Positions 1 to 8,470 of a stretch of 64,000 nucleotides of DNA are shown here, piece after piece. A program made the translations under genes and the position numbers. The number at the start of each line of letters is the position of its first letter. The first letter of the stretch is position 1. Origin of the DNA: Amycolatopsis sp. MtRt-6 (GTDB lineage Bacteria > Actinomycetota > Actinomycetes > Mycobacteriales > Pseudonocardiaceae); the NCBI RefSeq assembly GCF_017308975.1, contig NZ_JADWPD010000002.1, forward strand, positions 372,001 to 436,000. Reading direction: 5' to 3'. The notes beneath the pieces were generated by a model. The model saw only the letters and a program-made list of their open reading frames with translations, was not told the DNA's origin and did not search any database.

Positions 1-635
1 ATGTGCTTGGTGCTGAACACGCGGATGGCGGTCGAGGTGTTGCCTTCCGCCGTCACGTAGATCTTGTCGCCGTACCAGGCCATCCCGCCCATGTGGGCCT
101 GCGCGGCGGAGAAGCTGGAGCCGGTGCTGTTCGGCACGGCCAGGTAGAGCATCCGGTACGACGGCTTGGCCGGGTCGTTGTAGTTGATCGCCTGGATCCG
201 GGCGTCGTTGTAGCGGCCGAGCTCGTCGGTGCCGTGCCAGCCGGACAGGATGATCTTGTCGTCGCCCCACTTGCCGTCGTCGTCGGCGTCGCCGGAGGTC
301 GTGATGCCCTGGGGGCTCCACGTCTTCGTCCCGGCGCGGTCGGCGTCCCAGCACATCGACTTGGTGGCCACCGGCGCCTTGGGCAGCGAGGCCTTCTCCG
401 CGGTGGTACAGCCGGTCATGGCGTAGCTGGTGTCGTTGACGACGGTGTTGAGGCTGACGTTCGGCAGCGCGCTGTCCAGCGCGGTCAGCGCGGAGGCCGG
501 CGTCGCGTGCCACACCAGGTTCTGCTTGGTCGTCGTCGTCAGCGGATCGCTGTACGCGGCGCTGGCCGTCCCGGGCAGCGCCAGCGCGCCGGCCGCCACG
601 GCCAGCGCGAGGAGGAGGACTTTCGGAGTTCGCAT
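1..635 (-). CDS. secreted protein of unknown function, 3' end beyond window
   Basis: This gene is read from an ATG at 635 down to the window edge, so about 211 N-terminal residues are visible and the C-terminus is missing. It opens with a Sec-type signal peptide (MRTPKVLLLALAVAAGALAL, then a cleavage-like ASA near residue 27). The mature part contains paired cysteines, a PQGITTSGDAD segment and the signature HMGGMAWYGDKIYVTAEG. The same signature occurs in the protein at 16641-17831 as HAGGMSWYGDYLYVADTG, so the two are paralogues. The repeated hydrophobic strand pattern would suit a beta-propeller, but this is inference and no catalytic motif was recognised. A nearly identical 17-bp element lies upstream of both paralogues. 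Codon use is typical of the window. Coding status is well supported; function is unknown. Confidence 0.85.
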   Translation of the reverse strand, partial: MRTPKVLLLALAVAAGALALPGTASAAYSDPLTTTTKQNLVWHATPASALTALDSALPNVSLNTVVNDTSYAMTGCTTAEKASLPKAPVATKSMCWDADRAGTKTWSPQGITTSGDADDDGKWGDDKIILSGWHGTDELGRYNDARIQAINYNDPAKPSYRMLYLAVPNSTGSSFSAAQAHMGGMAWYGDKIYVTAEGNTSTAIRVFSTKH

Positions 636-679
636 GGGAGCAGTACGCCAGCGGGCAATCCAAAATTCGTACACCGGCC

Positions 680-696
680 TTGTACGGCTCTTGTAC
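680..696. promoter_or_regulatory. 17-bp TTGTAC-N5-TTGTAC element, copy 1
   Basis: The sequence TTGTACGGCTCTTGTAC lies 45-61 bp before the start of the secreted protein at 635. It matches 16 of 17 positions of the element before the paralogous gene at 16641, but in the opposite orientation relative to the gene. The two TTGTAC hexamers are 11 bp apart, about one helical turn. A further GTAC lies at 669-672. It is probably an operator or activator site; the cognate protein is unknown. Confidence 0.6.
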
Positions 697-733
697 TCCG
701 GACAGTCCATTGTGGACCTCCTCGCGCCCCCGG

Positions 734-1588
734 CTACCGCGTGAGCGCCTCGGCCAGGACGGTCCGCAGCGGGGTCGCCGACCGGCCCAGCAAGGCTTCC
801 AGGTCCGGCCCGGCCGTGGCGAACTCGCCGCGGCGCGCGGCCCGGAACATGCCGAGCAGCAGCTCCGCGCGCGCCGCCGGGACGCCGTGCCCGATCAGGC
901 CCGCCACCCAGGCGTCGTCGGAGACCACCACCCGCCGGATCCGGCGGCCGGTGAGTTCGGTGAGCAGGGCGGCGACGTCCTCGAGGTCGAGCGCCACCGG
1001 CGCGGTCAGCGGCGGCGTGGGCCCGTCGAAGCGCCCCTCGTCCGCAAGGAGGATCGCCGCGGCTTCGGCGAGGTCGGCGTGCGCGGTCCAGGACACCGGC
1101 CCGTCGACCGGCGCGGCCAGTTCGCCGGTCTCCAGCGCGCCGCCGAGCAGCAGCGGCACCGTGGCGGCGTAGAAACCGTTGCGCAGCGCGGTGAACGGCG
1201 CACCTTCGAGCCGGCGCTCGGTCGCGGCGTGGTCGGCCATGGGCGCGAACCGCGAACCGGCGGCCGCGCCCTGGTGGCTGGTGTAGAGGACGCGCTTGGC
1301 GCCCGCGTCGCGCGCGGCTTCGATCGCCGAGACGTGGTGCGCCACGGCTTCCTCGCCCGTTTCGTCCGTGGACACGACGAGAACCTGCGCCGCCCCCTCG
1401 AACGCCGCGGCGAGCGAGCCCGGGTCGGCGAAGTCGCCGCGCCGGACCCGGACGCCCCGCGCGGCGAGGTCCGCCGCCCGGGCCGGGTCCCGGACACTGA
1501 CCCCGATTTCGGCCGCCGGAACGCGCTCGAGCAGCCGGTCGACGATGCCCGACCCGAGCTTCCCGGTACCCCCGGTGATGACGATCAT
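734..1588 (-). CDS. NmrA-like NAD(P)-binding reductase (atypical SDR)
   Basis: A 284-residue protein begins with the dinucleotide-binding motif ITGGTGKLGSG at residues 4-14, followed by a short-chain-dehydrogenase-like fold without the classic YxxxK pair, as in the NmrA/HSCARG and NAD(P)H:quinone oxidoreductase type-2 groups. These bind NAD(P)H in the cytosol as reductases or redox sensors; the substrate here is not known. The ATG at 1588 was chosen because a GAAGGGG Shine-Dalgarno lies just before it. A longer reading from 1627 would place coding sequence inside a palindromic operator. The zinc alcohol dehydrogenase lies immediately upstream in the same direction with about 80 bp between them, so this gene probably has its own regulated promoter. 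Confidence 0.85.
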   Translation of the reverse strand: MIVITGGTGKLGSGIVDRLLERVPAAEIGVSVRDPARAADLAARGVRVRRGDFADPGSLAAAFEGAAQVLVVSTDETGEEAVAHHVSAIEAARDAGAKRVLYTSHQGAAAGSRFAPMADHAATERRLEGAPFTALRNGFYAATVPLLLGGALETGELAAPVDGPVSWTAHADLAEAAAILLADEGRFDGPTPPLTAPVALDLEDVAALLTELTGRRIRRVVVSDDAWVAGLIGHGVPAARAELLLGMFRAARRGEFATAGPDLEALLGRSATPLRTVLAEALTR

Positions 1589-1613
1589 GGTCCACCCCTT
1601 CGTGTTGTTCACG

Positions 1614-1638
1614 CTGATACTAACCACGTTAGCATCAG
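1614..1638. promoter_or_regulatory. imperfect palindromic operator
   Basis: CTGATACTAAC and GTTAGCATCAG form 11-bp arms with one mismatch around a CAC centre, 26 bp before the start of the NmrA-like reductase. A smaller palindrome, TGATATCA, overlaps its right edge. The size and placement suit a dimeric repressor (for example HxlR, MarR or TetR type). No such regulator is encoded next to it. Confidence 0.6.
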
Positions 1639-1666
1639 TGATATCACAATGGGGTTACCAGTGGAA

Positions 1667-2689
1667 TCACGTCGCCCGCAGCACCGCCGCTCCGGTCACC
1701 CGGTCCGCGGCCAGGTCGGTCAGCGCCCGGTCCGCCGCGTCCAGCGCATAGGGCACCGTGCTGACTTCCAGGTGGTGGTGACCGGCGAAGGCCAGGAACT
1801 CGCGCGCGTCCGCCCGGGTGTTCGCGGTGACGCTGCGCAGCTGGCGTTCCTGGAACAGGTGCCGCTGGTAGTCCAACGGCGGCACATCGGACAGGTGGAT
1901 CCCCGCGACGGCGAGCGTCCCGCCGCGGTCGAGCGCGGCCAGTGCCGGCGGCACCAGGTCTCCCACCGGCGCGAACAGGATCGCCGAGTCCAGTGGCTCC
2001 GGCGGCGGCTCGGCCGCGTCCCCCGCCGACGCCGCCCCCAGTGCCAGCGCCAGCTCGCGGGCTTCGGCGCTGCGGGTCAGCACGTGCACCGCGGCTCCCC
2101 GCGCGATCGCGACCTGGGCGGTCAGGTGCGCGCTGCCGCCGAACCCGTAGATGCCGAGACGGCCGCCTTCGGGCAGCTCTGCCCGCAGGAGCGCGCGGTA
2201 CCCGATCAACCCGGCGCACAGCAGCGGCGCCAGCTCGTCGTCGGTGTAGCCGGCGGGCAACGGCAACGCGTACGCCGCCGGGACGACCGCGAACTCCGCG
2301 TACCCGCCGTCGGCATCCCAGCCCGTGTAGCGCGACTCCGGGCACAGGTTCTCGCGGCCCCGCAGGCAGTACCGGCACCGCCCGCAGGTCGCGCGCAGCC
2401 ACGCGATCCCGACCCGGTCGCCGGTGGCGAAGCCGGTGACGTCCGCGCCGAGCGCGACCACCTCGCCGACGACCTCGTGACCCGGCGTCACCCCCGGCCG
2501 GTGCACCGGCAGGTCGCCCTCGGCGACGTGCAGGTCCGTCCGGCACACGCCGCACACCAGCACGCGCACCAGCAGCTCCCCCGCTTCGGGGCGCGGCACC
2601 GGGGCCCGCACCAGGTCCACCGGCCCGGTCGGCATCGGACCCGGCCGCTGCACGCGCCAGGCGTGCATCGTCGTCGGCAGCTGTGTCAC
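1667..2689 (-). CDS. zinc-dependent alcohol dehydrogenase (AdhA-like MDR)
   Basis: A 340-residue medium-chain dehydrogenase/reductase. An N-terminal GroES-like domain carries the catalytic zinc ligands ([10 protein letters not shown] near residue 47, then PGHEVVG) and a structural zinc loop ([15 protein letters not shown]). The nucleotide-binding motif [10 protein letters not shown] follows near residue 180. Sequence style matches the zinc-binding alcohol dehydrogenase family 2 group (AdhA-type), which oxidises primary alcohols or reduces aldehydes with NAD(P)H in the cytosol. The GTG at 2689 was chosen for its strong GAGGAGGGT Shine-Dalgarno at 6-7 nt. A longer upstream extension to 2998 has no support and runs antisense to the next gene. 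The reductase downstream could share readthrough, but its own operator argues for separate control. Confidence 0.9.
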   Translation of the reverse strand: MTQLPTTMHAWRVQRPGPMPTGPVDLVRAPVPRPEAGELLVRVLVCGVCRTDLHVAEGDLPVHRPGVTPGHEVVGEVVALGADVTGFATGDRVGIAWLRATCGRCRYCLRGRENLCPESRYTGWDADGGYAEFAVVPAAYALPLPAGYTDDELAPLLCAGLIGYRALLRAELPEGGRLGIYGFGGSAHLTAQVAIARGAAVHVLTRSAEARELALALGAASAGDAAEPPPEPLDSAILFAPVGDLVPPALAALDRGGTLAVAGIHLSDVPPLDYQRHLFQERQLRSVTANTRADAREFLAFAGHHHLEVSTVPYALDAADRALTDLAADRVTGAAVLRAT

Positions 2690-2889
2690 GGGCACCCTCC
2701 TCGTTCCCCTGGTGTCCCCAGCATGGCCGCACCGCGGCGGCCGCGCGAGTGCCGGTAAGTCGTTGACCCCTAACGGGATTGAGCTGTTCGTGCGCATTTC
2801 TTGTGTGTGGTGTAACAACTTTCCGGCCTCGCGCGCCATACCGGACGGCGCTCGCGCCAGTCCGGTCCCCGCCGCACGAGGAGTTCGTG

Positions 2890-5196
2890 ATGGGTTTTCG
2901 CCGTTTCCCGCTGCCCCGAAGATCGAGACGCCTGCCGGCCGCGGGGTTGGTGGTGCCCCTCGCCGGCGCGCTCGCGGTCGCCGTCGCCACCGCTGCACCC
3001 GCTGCCGCCGCCGTGCCCACCGGCTTCACCGACACGCTGGCCATCGGGGGCCTCAGCTCGCCGACCGCCGCCGCGTTCGCCCCCGACGGGCGGGTGTTCG
3101 TCGCGGAGAAGAGCGGCCTGGTCAAGGTGTTCGACTCCCTTGCCGACCCGACGGCGACGGTGTTCGCCGACCTGCGCACCCCGACCCAGGACTTCTGGGA
3201 CCGCGGCCTGCTCGGGCTGGCGGTCGACCCGGCCTTCCCCGCGCGGCCGTACGTCTACGTCTCCTACACCCTCGACGCCCTGCCGGGCGGGACCGCGCCG
3301 AGGTGGGGCGACACCTGCCCGACCCCGCCGGGCGCGACCGACGCCGGCTGCGTCGTGACCGGCCGCGTCTCCCAGCTGACCATGGGCCCGGCCGGCACGG
3401 CGGTCAGTGAGAAACCCCTGGTCACCGGCTGGTGCCAGCAGTACCCCAGCCACTCGGTCGGCGCGCTCGCCTTCGGCCCGGACGGCGCCCTGTACGCCGG
3501 TGGTGGCGACGGCGCCAGCTTCAACTTCGCCGACTACGGCCAGGTCGGCAACCCCTGCGCCGACCCGCCCGCGCCGGCCGGCACGAACCTCGCGCCGCCG
3601 TCGGCCGAAGGCGGCGCGCTGCGGTCGCAGTCGCCCCGCCGCGCGGCCGGGCAGCCTGTGCTGCTCAACGGCGCGCTCCTGCGCATCGACCCCGACACCG
3701 GCGCCGGCCTGCCCGGCAACCCCTTCGCGAGCAGCGGCGACGCCGACGCCCGCCGGGTGATCGCCTACGGCTTCCGCAACCAGTTCCGGTTCGGGTTCCG
3801 GCCCGGCACGAGCGAGCTGTGGGCCGGTGACGTCGGCTGGAACACCTGGGAGGAGATCAACCGCGTCGCGAACGCCGGCGACGGCGTGGCCGAGAACTTC
3901 GGCTGGCCCTGCTTCGAAGGCAGCGCCCGGCAGGCCGGTTACGACGGCGCCAACCTCGACCGCTGCGAATCGCTGTACTCCGCGGGCGGGCAGACCGCGC
4001 CGTACTTCGCCTACAACCACAACGCCAAGGTCGTGGCGACCGACCCGTGTCCGACCGGCGGCTCCTCGATCAGCGGGATCGCCTTCGAAGCCGGCAGCAA
4101 CTACCCCGCCGAGTACGCCGGCGCGCTGTTCTTCGCCGATTCCTCCCGCGGCTGCATCTGGGCGATGCAGACCGTCTCCGGCCAGCCGAGTTCGAGCAGG
4201 CTGGTGCCGTTCGTGACCGGGGTGAGCACGCCGGTGCAGGTGCTCACCGGTCCCGGCGGCGACCTCTTCTACGTCGCGCTGGGCGCCGGCGAACTGCGCC
4301 GGGTGAGCTACGCCGGCGGCACCAACCGGCCGCCGGTCGCGGTGGCCACGGCGACGCCGTCCAGCGGACCGGCGCCGCTGACCGTCCAGTTCGACGGCAC
4401 CGGTTCCACCGACCCGGACGTCGGCGACACGCTTTCCTACGCGTGGGACCTCGACGCGGACGGCGCCTACGACGACTCGGCGGATCCGCGGCCGACCCGG
4501 ACCTACACCACCGCGGCGGCGGTCGACGCCGGGCTGCGGGTGACCGACTCCCACGGCGCGACGGCGGCCACGACCGTCCGGGTGACCGTCGGGACCCCGG
4601 CCGGGCTCGACCCGGTGCCGGTCATCGACACCCCGGCCGCCACGCTGAACTGGTCGGTCGGACAGACGGTGTCCTTCTCCGGCCGCGCCGTCGACGCCCA
4701 GGACGGCGAGCTGCCGCCTTCGGCGCTGTCGTGGCGGCTCGCCATCCGGCACTGCGCGGCCAACGGCACCTGCCACACCCACAACGTCCAGGACTTCCCG
4801 GGCGTGGCCGCGGGCTCGTTCGTCGCGCCGGACCACGAATACCCGTCGTACCTGCAGCTGACGCTGACCGCGACGGACTCGACCGGCCGCACCGGGTCCA
4901 GGACGATCGACCTCCAGCCGAAGACGGTGACGCTGAACTTCACGTCGAGCCCCAGCCAGGCGATGCTCACCGTCGGCGGGACCCAGCAGCGCACGCCGTT
5001 CTCCCGGACGGTGATCGCCGGGTCGGTCAACTCGATCAGCGCGAACAGCCCGCAGAACCTGCCCCCGCTGAACATGAAGTACGCCTTCACCAGCTGGGCG
5101 CACGGCGGGGCGCGGACGCAGAACGTCGTCGCGCCGGCGACGGGCGCGTCCTACCAGGCGAACTACCGGCTCTGCTGGCTGCTGCAGCCCTGCTGA
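2890..5196 (+). CDS. secreted PQQ-dependent sugar dehydrogenase with PKD domain
   Basis: A 768-residue exported protein with an arginine-rich n-region and long hydrophobic signal peptide (residues 1-38). Residues about 45-475 form a six-bladed propeller of the glucose/sorbosone dehydrogenase type ([40 protein letters not shown]). This is followed by a PKD-like Ig domain ([19 protein letters not shown], around residue 480) and a beta-rich tail. Family members oxidise aldoses with PQQ outside the membrane; no PQQ genes are in the window, so cofactor use is inferred. The start follows an ACGAGGAG ribosome-binding site. The gene is divergent from the alcohol dehydrogenase and converges on the sigma-factor gene across a shared hairpin. 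Confidence 0.88.
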   Translation: MGFRRFPLPRRSRRLPAAGLVVPLAGALAVAVATAAPAAAAVPTGFTDTLAIGGLSSPTAAAFAPDGRVFVAEKSGLVKVFDSLADPTATVFADLRTPTQDFWDRGLLGLAVDPAFPARPYVYVSYTLDALPGGTAPRWGDTCPTPPGATDAGCVVTGRVSQLTMGPAGTAVSEKPLVTGWCQQYPSHSVGALAFGPDGALYAGGGDGASFNFADYGQVGNPCADPPAPAGTNLAPPSAEGGALRSQSPRRAAGQPVLLNGALLRIDPDTGAGLPGNPFASSGDADARRVIAYGFRNQFRFGFRPGTSELWAGDVGWNTWEEINRVANAGDGVAENFGWPCFEGSARQAGYDGANLDRCESLYSAGGQTAPYFAYNHNAKVVATDPCPTGGSSISGIAFEAGSNYPAEYAGALFFADSSRGCIWAMQTVSGQPSSSRLVPFVTGVSTPVQVLTGPGGDLFYVALGAGELRRVSYAGGTNRPPVAVATATPSSGPAPLTVQFDGTGSTDPDVGDTLSYAWDLDADGAYDDSADPRPTRTYTTAAAVDAGLRVTDSHGATAATTVRVTVGTPAGLDPVPVIDTPAATLNWSVGQTVSFSGRAVDAQDGELPPSALSWRLAIRHCAANGTCHTHNVQDFPGVAAGSFVAPDHEYPSYLQLTLTATDSTGRTGSRTIDLQPKTVTLNFTSSPSQAMLTVGGTQQRTPFSRTVIAGSVNSISANSPQNLPPLNMKYAFTSWAHGGARTQNVVAPATGASYQANYRLCWLLQPC

Positions 5197-5200
5197 GCGG

Positions 5201-5232
5201 GATGACCCGGCGCCGCGTGGCGCCGGGTCATC
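5201..5232. terminator. bidirectional hairpin terminator
   Basis: GATGACCCGGCGCC and GGCGCCGGGTCATC form a perfect 14-bp stem with a GCGT loop between two convergent genes. It overlaps the stop codon of the sigma-factor gene (5228-5230), so it probably serves both transcripts. There is no clear U-tract, which is common in actinomycetes. Confidence 0.8.
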
Positions 5233-6598
5233 CCCCGTTCTTCTGGGTCTTTTCGGCCTTCTTCGACGCTTTCGAGGATTCCTTCGCGGCCTTCGACGAC
5301 TCCTTGGCCGCCTTCTTGGACTCCTTCGCGGCCGGGTCGTTCCCGAGGCCGTTCCCGTTGTTGCCGTTGTTCCCGTTGCCGTTTCCGTTGTTGCCGTTGC
5401 CGTTACCGGTTCCGGTTCCGGTTCCGGTTCCGGCCGCTCCCGATTCCCCGGATTCCCCGGCTCCCGCTGTCTCACCCGCCGGCGGCACGCCCGTCGGTTC
5501 CACACCACCCGGGACGCCCGGTACCGCCGTGCCCGCCGCGTCCGAGGTCGGTGCGACGCCGCCCGGCGGGACGCCGGCGCGGGAGCCGGCCTGCGGTCCG
5601 GTGCGCACGGGCTGGGTCGTCGTGCCCTCGCCGGAGAACGGCGGCGGGGCGTCACTCGACGTGCTCGCGCCGATCGTCACCGTGGTGACCAGCGCCGCGC
5701 CCGCGGCCGCCACCTTCGCCGCCGTCGCCCACGACAGGGCGGACACGCCCGTGCCGGTGGCACCCGCGGCGGCCCCGGAGGAGGCGATCGAACCGGTGGT
5801 GGACAACCACTGCGAGACGATCGGGATGCCCAGGATGAGCGGGGCCACCGTGGCGGGCAGTTCCTGGTTGAGCTGCCGGAGCCCGTCGGCCAGCTCCCGG
5901 CAGTCCGGGCAGCGGTCGAGGTGGGCGGCGACCCGGTGCGCCTTGTGGTCGGAGATGCCGTCGCGCACGAACTTGGCCAGCTGACCGGAGACGTTCTTGC
6001 AGTTGCGCCGCCGCGCCTCGGGCACGTGCTGGTCGAGGTAGGCCTGGCGCAGGCCCTCGCGGGCGCGGTAGGCCAGCGCGGCCACGCCGTTCGGCGTCAT
6101 CCCGAGGTCCTCGGCGATCTCCGCGGGTGACTCGTCGTCGATCTCGGTCCGCCACAGCACCGTGCGCCACCGCTCGGGCAGGCTCGCGAACGCGTCCGCG
6201 GCGACCGTGGCGTGCAACCGGCTGCCGACCGGCTCGTCACTCCCCGCACCCGGCGTCACGTCCGGGACCTCGGCGACCACCGAGACGGCCGAGTCGCGGC
6301 GGCGCCAGCTGATCATCGTGTTCCGGATGGTCGTCAGCAGGTACGGCCGGAAATCCTCGTCCGGGCCTTCGCCGGAGCGCAGAATCCGGAGTACGCGGGT
6401 GAATCCTTCGGCGATGAGGTCTTCCCGCTCCGCCCGGTCGGCCGCGATCGCGGCCGCCACCCGGCGGGCGGCGACGAGGTGCCGGTCGTAGAGCTCGCCG
6501 TAGGCCGCGATGTCGCCACCGCGGACCGCCGCGATCAAGGCCGCGTCGCTCGGGACGTCCGTCGTCCCGGCCACCGCCGGCGCCACATCGGTCACCAC
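5228..6598 (-). CDS. ECF sigma factor fused to zinc-finger anti-sigma and membrane module
   Basis: A 456-residue protein. Residues about 15-185 are an ECF sigma factor: region 2 (AYGELYDRHLVAARRVA, then YLLTTIRNTMISWRRRD) and region 4 (FASLPERWRTVLWRTEIDDESPAEIA, then GMTPNGVAALAYRAREGL). Residues about 195-240 carry an anti-sigma zinc finger (HRVAAHLDRCPDC). A hydrophobic stretch near 290-312 (ATAAKVAAAGAALVTTVTIG) predicts one membrane span. The outer tail is low complexity: Pro/Gly/Thr rich, a GTGTGNGNGNNGNG run, and Lys/Ser/Ala repeats (KESSKAAKESSKAS). Sigma and anti-sigma parts are normally separate proteins; the fusion resembles ECF groups with C-terminal zinc-finger and membrane extensions. 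Release by proteolysis or conformational change is inferred. The start is GTG at 6598 or 6595. Confidence 0.88.
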   Translation of the reverse strand: MVTDVAPAVAGTTDVPSDAALIAAVRGGDIAAYGELYDRHLVAARRVAAAIAADRAEREDLIAEGFTRVLRILRSGEGPDEDFRPYLLTTIRNTMISWRRRDSAVSVVAEVPDVTPGAGSDEPVGSRLHATVAADAFASLPERWRTVLWRTEIDDESPAEIAEDLGMTPNGVAALAYRAREGLRQAYLDQHVPEARRRNCKNVSGQLAKFVRDGISDHKAHRVAAHLDRCPDCRELADGLRQLNQELPATVAPLILGIPIVSQWLSTTGSIASSGAAAGATGTGVSALSWATAAKVAAAGAALVTTVTIGASTSSDAPPPFSGEGTTTQPVRTGPQAGSRAGVPPGGVAPTSDAAGTAVPGVPGGVEPTGVPPAGETAGAGESGESGAAGTGTGTGTGNGNGNNGNGNGNNGNNGNGLGNDPAAKESKKAAKESSKAAKESSKASKKAEKTQKNGG

Positions 6599-6911
6599 TC
6601 CCCCTCGCCGTGCGCGTGCACGTGCAGAACGTCCCGAGATAGTCGCGCAACGAGTGACACCTGCGCAAGGTTGCGGCGCCGAAAGGACTTTCCCGATTTC
6701 GCGCCAAGCGAGTGACGGGCGCGTTGACTTGTCACATCCCTGAGCGGTCCCGGGTGGATTCTCCCCGGTTCGCCGACCCGGCGTTGCCCCGGCCTTTACC
6801 GGCGAGTAAAGAAAACGGCGGTGACCGGCCGGTCACCACCCAGTGTCCGATGTGGACGGTACACGAGCCGGGAGCCGCTCGCGCGCCGTCGACGACCAGA
6901 AGGGTTTCCCC
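6599..6911. other. divergent intergenic region
   Basis: This 313-bp stretch lies between the divergent sigma-factor and esterase genes. It has lower GC islands such as GCGTTGACTTGTCACATCCC near 6721-6740 that could hold a -35 element, and an A-rich TAAAGAAAACGG near 6807. No small gene, strong palindrome or RNA gene was recognised. Confidence 0.4.
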
Positions 6912-8312
6912 ATGCGCAGAGCCCTGCTCGTGCTGCTGACCGCGCTCCTGCCCACCTTCGCGATCACCCCGGCCGCCCACGCCGGACCGTCCGCCGCCCC
7001 GGCCGTCGCGGCGGTGCCCGCGAACGCCGGGCGGGGCTGGCCGGTCAGCGGTGCCCGAGGCGTCCTCGACCTCGCCGCCCGCGGGTACGTCGAGGAGGAA
7101 TACCTGCTGTCCGGCCAGGCCGACACGTTCGAGCAGGTGGGACTGTGGACCGAAGACGGCCGCTGGACCACCCGGGTGGCCACCACGGACACCCCGTACA
7201 CCACCCGGATGGTCGTGGTGCGACCGCGCGACGCCGCGCGGTTCACCGGCACGGTCGTGGTCGAATGGCTCAACGTCAGCTTCGGCGTCGACATCCCGGT
7301 GGACTTCTCGCAGTCCTACGAGCACTTCGTCCGCGAGGGCCACGCCTACGTCGGCCTGACGACCCAGAAAGCCGGTGCCGACAAGCTCAAGAGCCTCGAC
7401 CCCGCGCGGTACGCCGCGGTGAACCTCGGCGGCGACGCGCTTTCCTACGACGTGTTCTCCCAGGCCGCGCAGGCGATCCGGGCGAACCCGCAGCTGCTGG
7501 GCGGCCGGACGCCGTCGATCGTGCTCGGCAGCGGGCACTCGCAGTCCGCGCTGCGGCTGACCACCTTCGCGAACGCCGTCCAGCCGGTGCGGCGGAGCTA
7601 TGACGGCTTCCTGATCCACGGCCGGGCCGCGCTGGCCGCACCGATCGGCGACGGCGTCGTCGGCGCTCTGTCGGCCCGGATCCGCACCGACCTCGGCGTC
7701 CCGGTGTTCGTCCTGCAGGCGGAGACCGACGTCGTCGCGTCGGCCTCGGTCCGGCAGGACACCGCGCGGGTGCGCACGTGGGAGGTCGCCGGCACCGCGC
7801 ACGCCGACCAGTACGGCCTCGACCTGTACAACGCGGCCAACGCCCGGGACAAGTCGATCAACAACGGCGCTCCGACGACCTGCGACAAGCCGGTCAACAG
7901 CATGACGTTCCGCTACGCGGAGAACGCCGCGTTCCGCCACCTGGACCGCTGGGCGCGCGGCGGCGCCGCCCCGCCCACGGCGCCGCCGATCTCGATGCTG
8001 TTCAACCTCATCATCCTGCGCGACGGCGACCAGAACGCCCTCGGCGGCGTCCGGCTGCCCGACCTCGACGTCCCGGTGGCGGCCTACTCGCCCAACAACA
8101 CCGGCGGCAACGTGCCCGGCGCGTGCCTGCTGCTCGGCACGACCATGCCGCTGACGCCGGACCGGATCCGGCAGCTGTACCCGGACCACGCCACGTACGT
8201 CGCGAAGTTCACCGCGGCGGCGGACCGGGCCGTGCGGGCGGGCTACCTGCTGCGGCCCGACCGCGACGAGGCCGTGGCCAGGGCGCAGGCGGCGCCGGTG
8301 CCGGTGCCGTAA
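6912..8312 (+). CDS. secreted alpha/beta-hydrolase-domain esterase
   Basis: A 466-residue exported protein with a 24-residue Sec signal peptide ending AHAG. The mature protein resembles the large alpha/beta hydrolase-domain family (DUF/PF20091 type). It has a nucleophile elbow GSGHSQS near residue 205, an oxyanion-side motif VVEWLNVS near residue 115, and a late TAHADQYG segment that could supply the catalytic histidine. Esterase or lipase activity on an unknown substrate is inferred. The ATG at 6912 has an AGAAGGG Shine-Dalgarno and is the only start that exposes the signal peptide at the N-terminus. It is divergent from the sigma-factor gene and could be a target of it, though nothing in the sequence proves this. 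Confidence 0.82.
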   Translation: MRRALLVLLTALLPTFAITPAAHAGPSAAPAVAAVPANAGRGWPVSGARGVLDLAARGYVEEEYLLSGQADTFEQVGLWTEDGRWTTRVATTDTPYTTRMVVVRPRDAARFTGTVVVEWLNVSFGVDIPVDFSQSYEHFVREGHAYVGLTTQKAGADKLKSLDPARYAAVNLGGDALSYDVFSQAAQAIRANPQLLGGRTPSIVLGSGHSQSALRLTTFANAVQPVRRSYDGFLIHGRAALAAPIGDGVVGALSARIRTDLGVPVFVLQAETDVVASASVRQDTARVRTWEVAGTAHADQYGLDLYNAANARDKSINNGAPTTCDKPVNSMTFRYAENAAFRHLDRWARGGAAPPTAPPISMLFNLIILRDGDQNALGGVRLPDLDVPVAAYSPNNTGGNVPGACLLLGTTMPLTPDRIRQLYPDHATYVAKFTAAADRAVRAGYLLRPDRDEAVARAQAAPVPVP

Positions 8313-8420
8313 CCGTCCACAAAGGAGCGGTGCCCGGGCCGCCCCGGGCACCGTCGGCGCGGCCCCTGAAACCTGTTCCACCACGACCCCAGCTGACAAA
8401 CCCGGCCGGATCGCCGTATC

Positions 8421-8449
8421 TTGTCCAAAACAGTAACGTGTTCTAGTCT
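8421..8449 (+). promoter_or_regulatory. sigma-70-type promoter before acyl-CoA ligase
   Basis: TTGTCC (-35) and TAGTCT (-10) are separated by exactly 17 bp, and the ligase start codon at 8471 lies about 20 bp after the -10. The local AT content is raised compared with the flanks. Confidence 0.55.
8432..8445. promoter_or_regulatory. KstR-like box
   Basis: AGTAACGTGTTCTA matches the TNNAACNNGTTNNA box of the actinobacterial sterol-catabolism repressor KstR at all specified bases except the first. It lies inside the promoter spacer of the acyl-CoA ligase, where repressor binding would block RNA polymerase. Confidence 0.5.
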
Positions 8450-8470
8450 GGCGCCGTGGAAGGGACCGGG

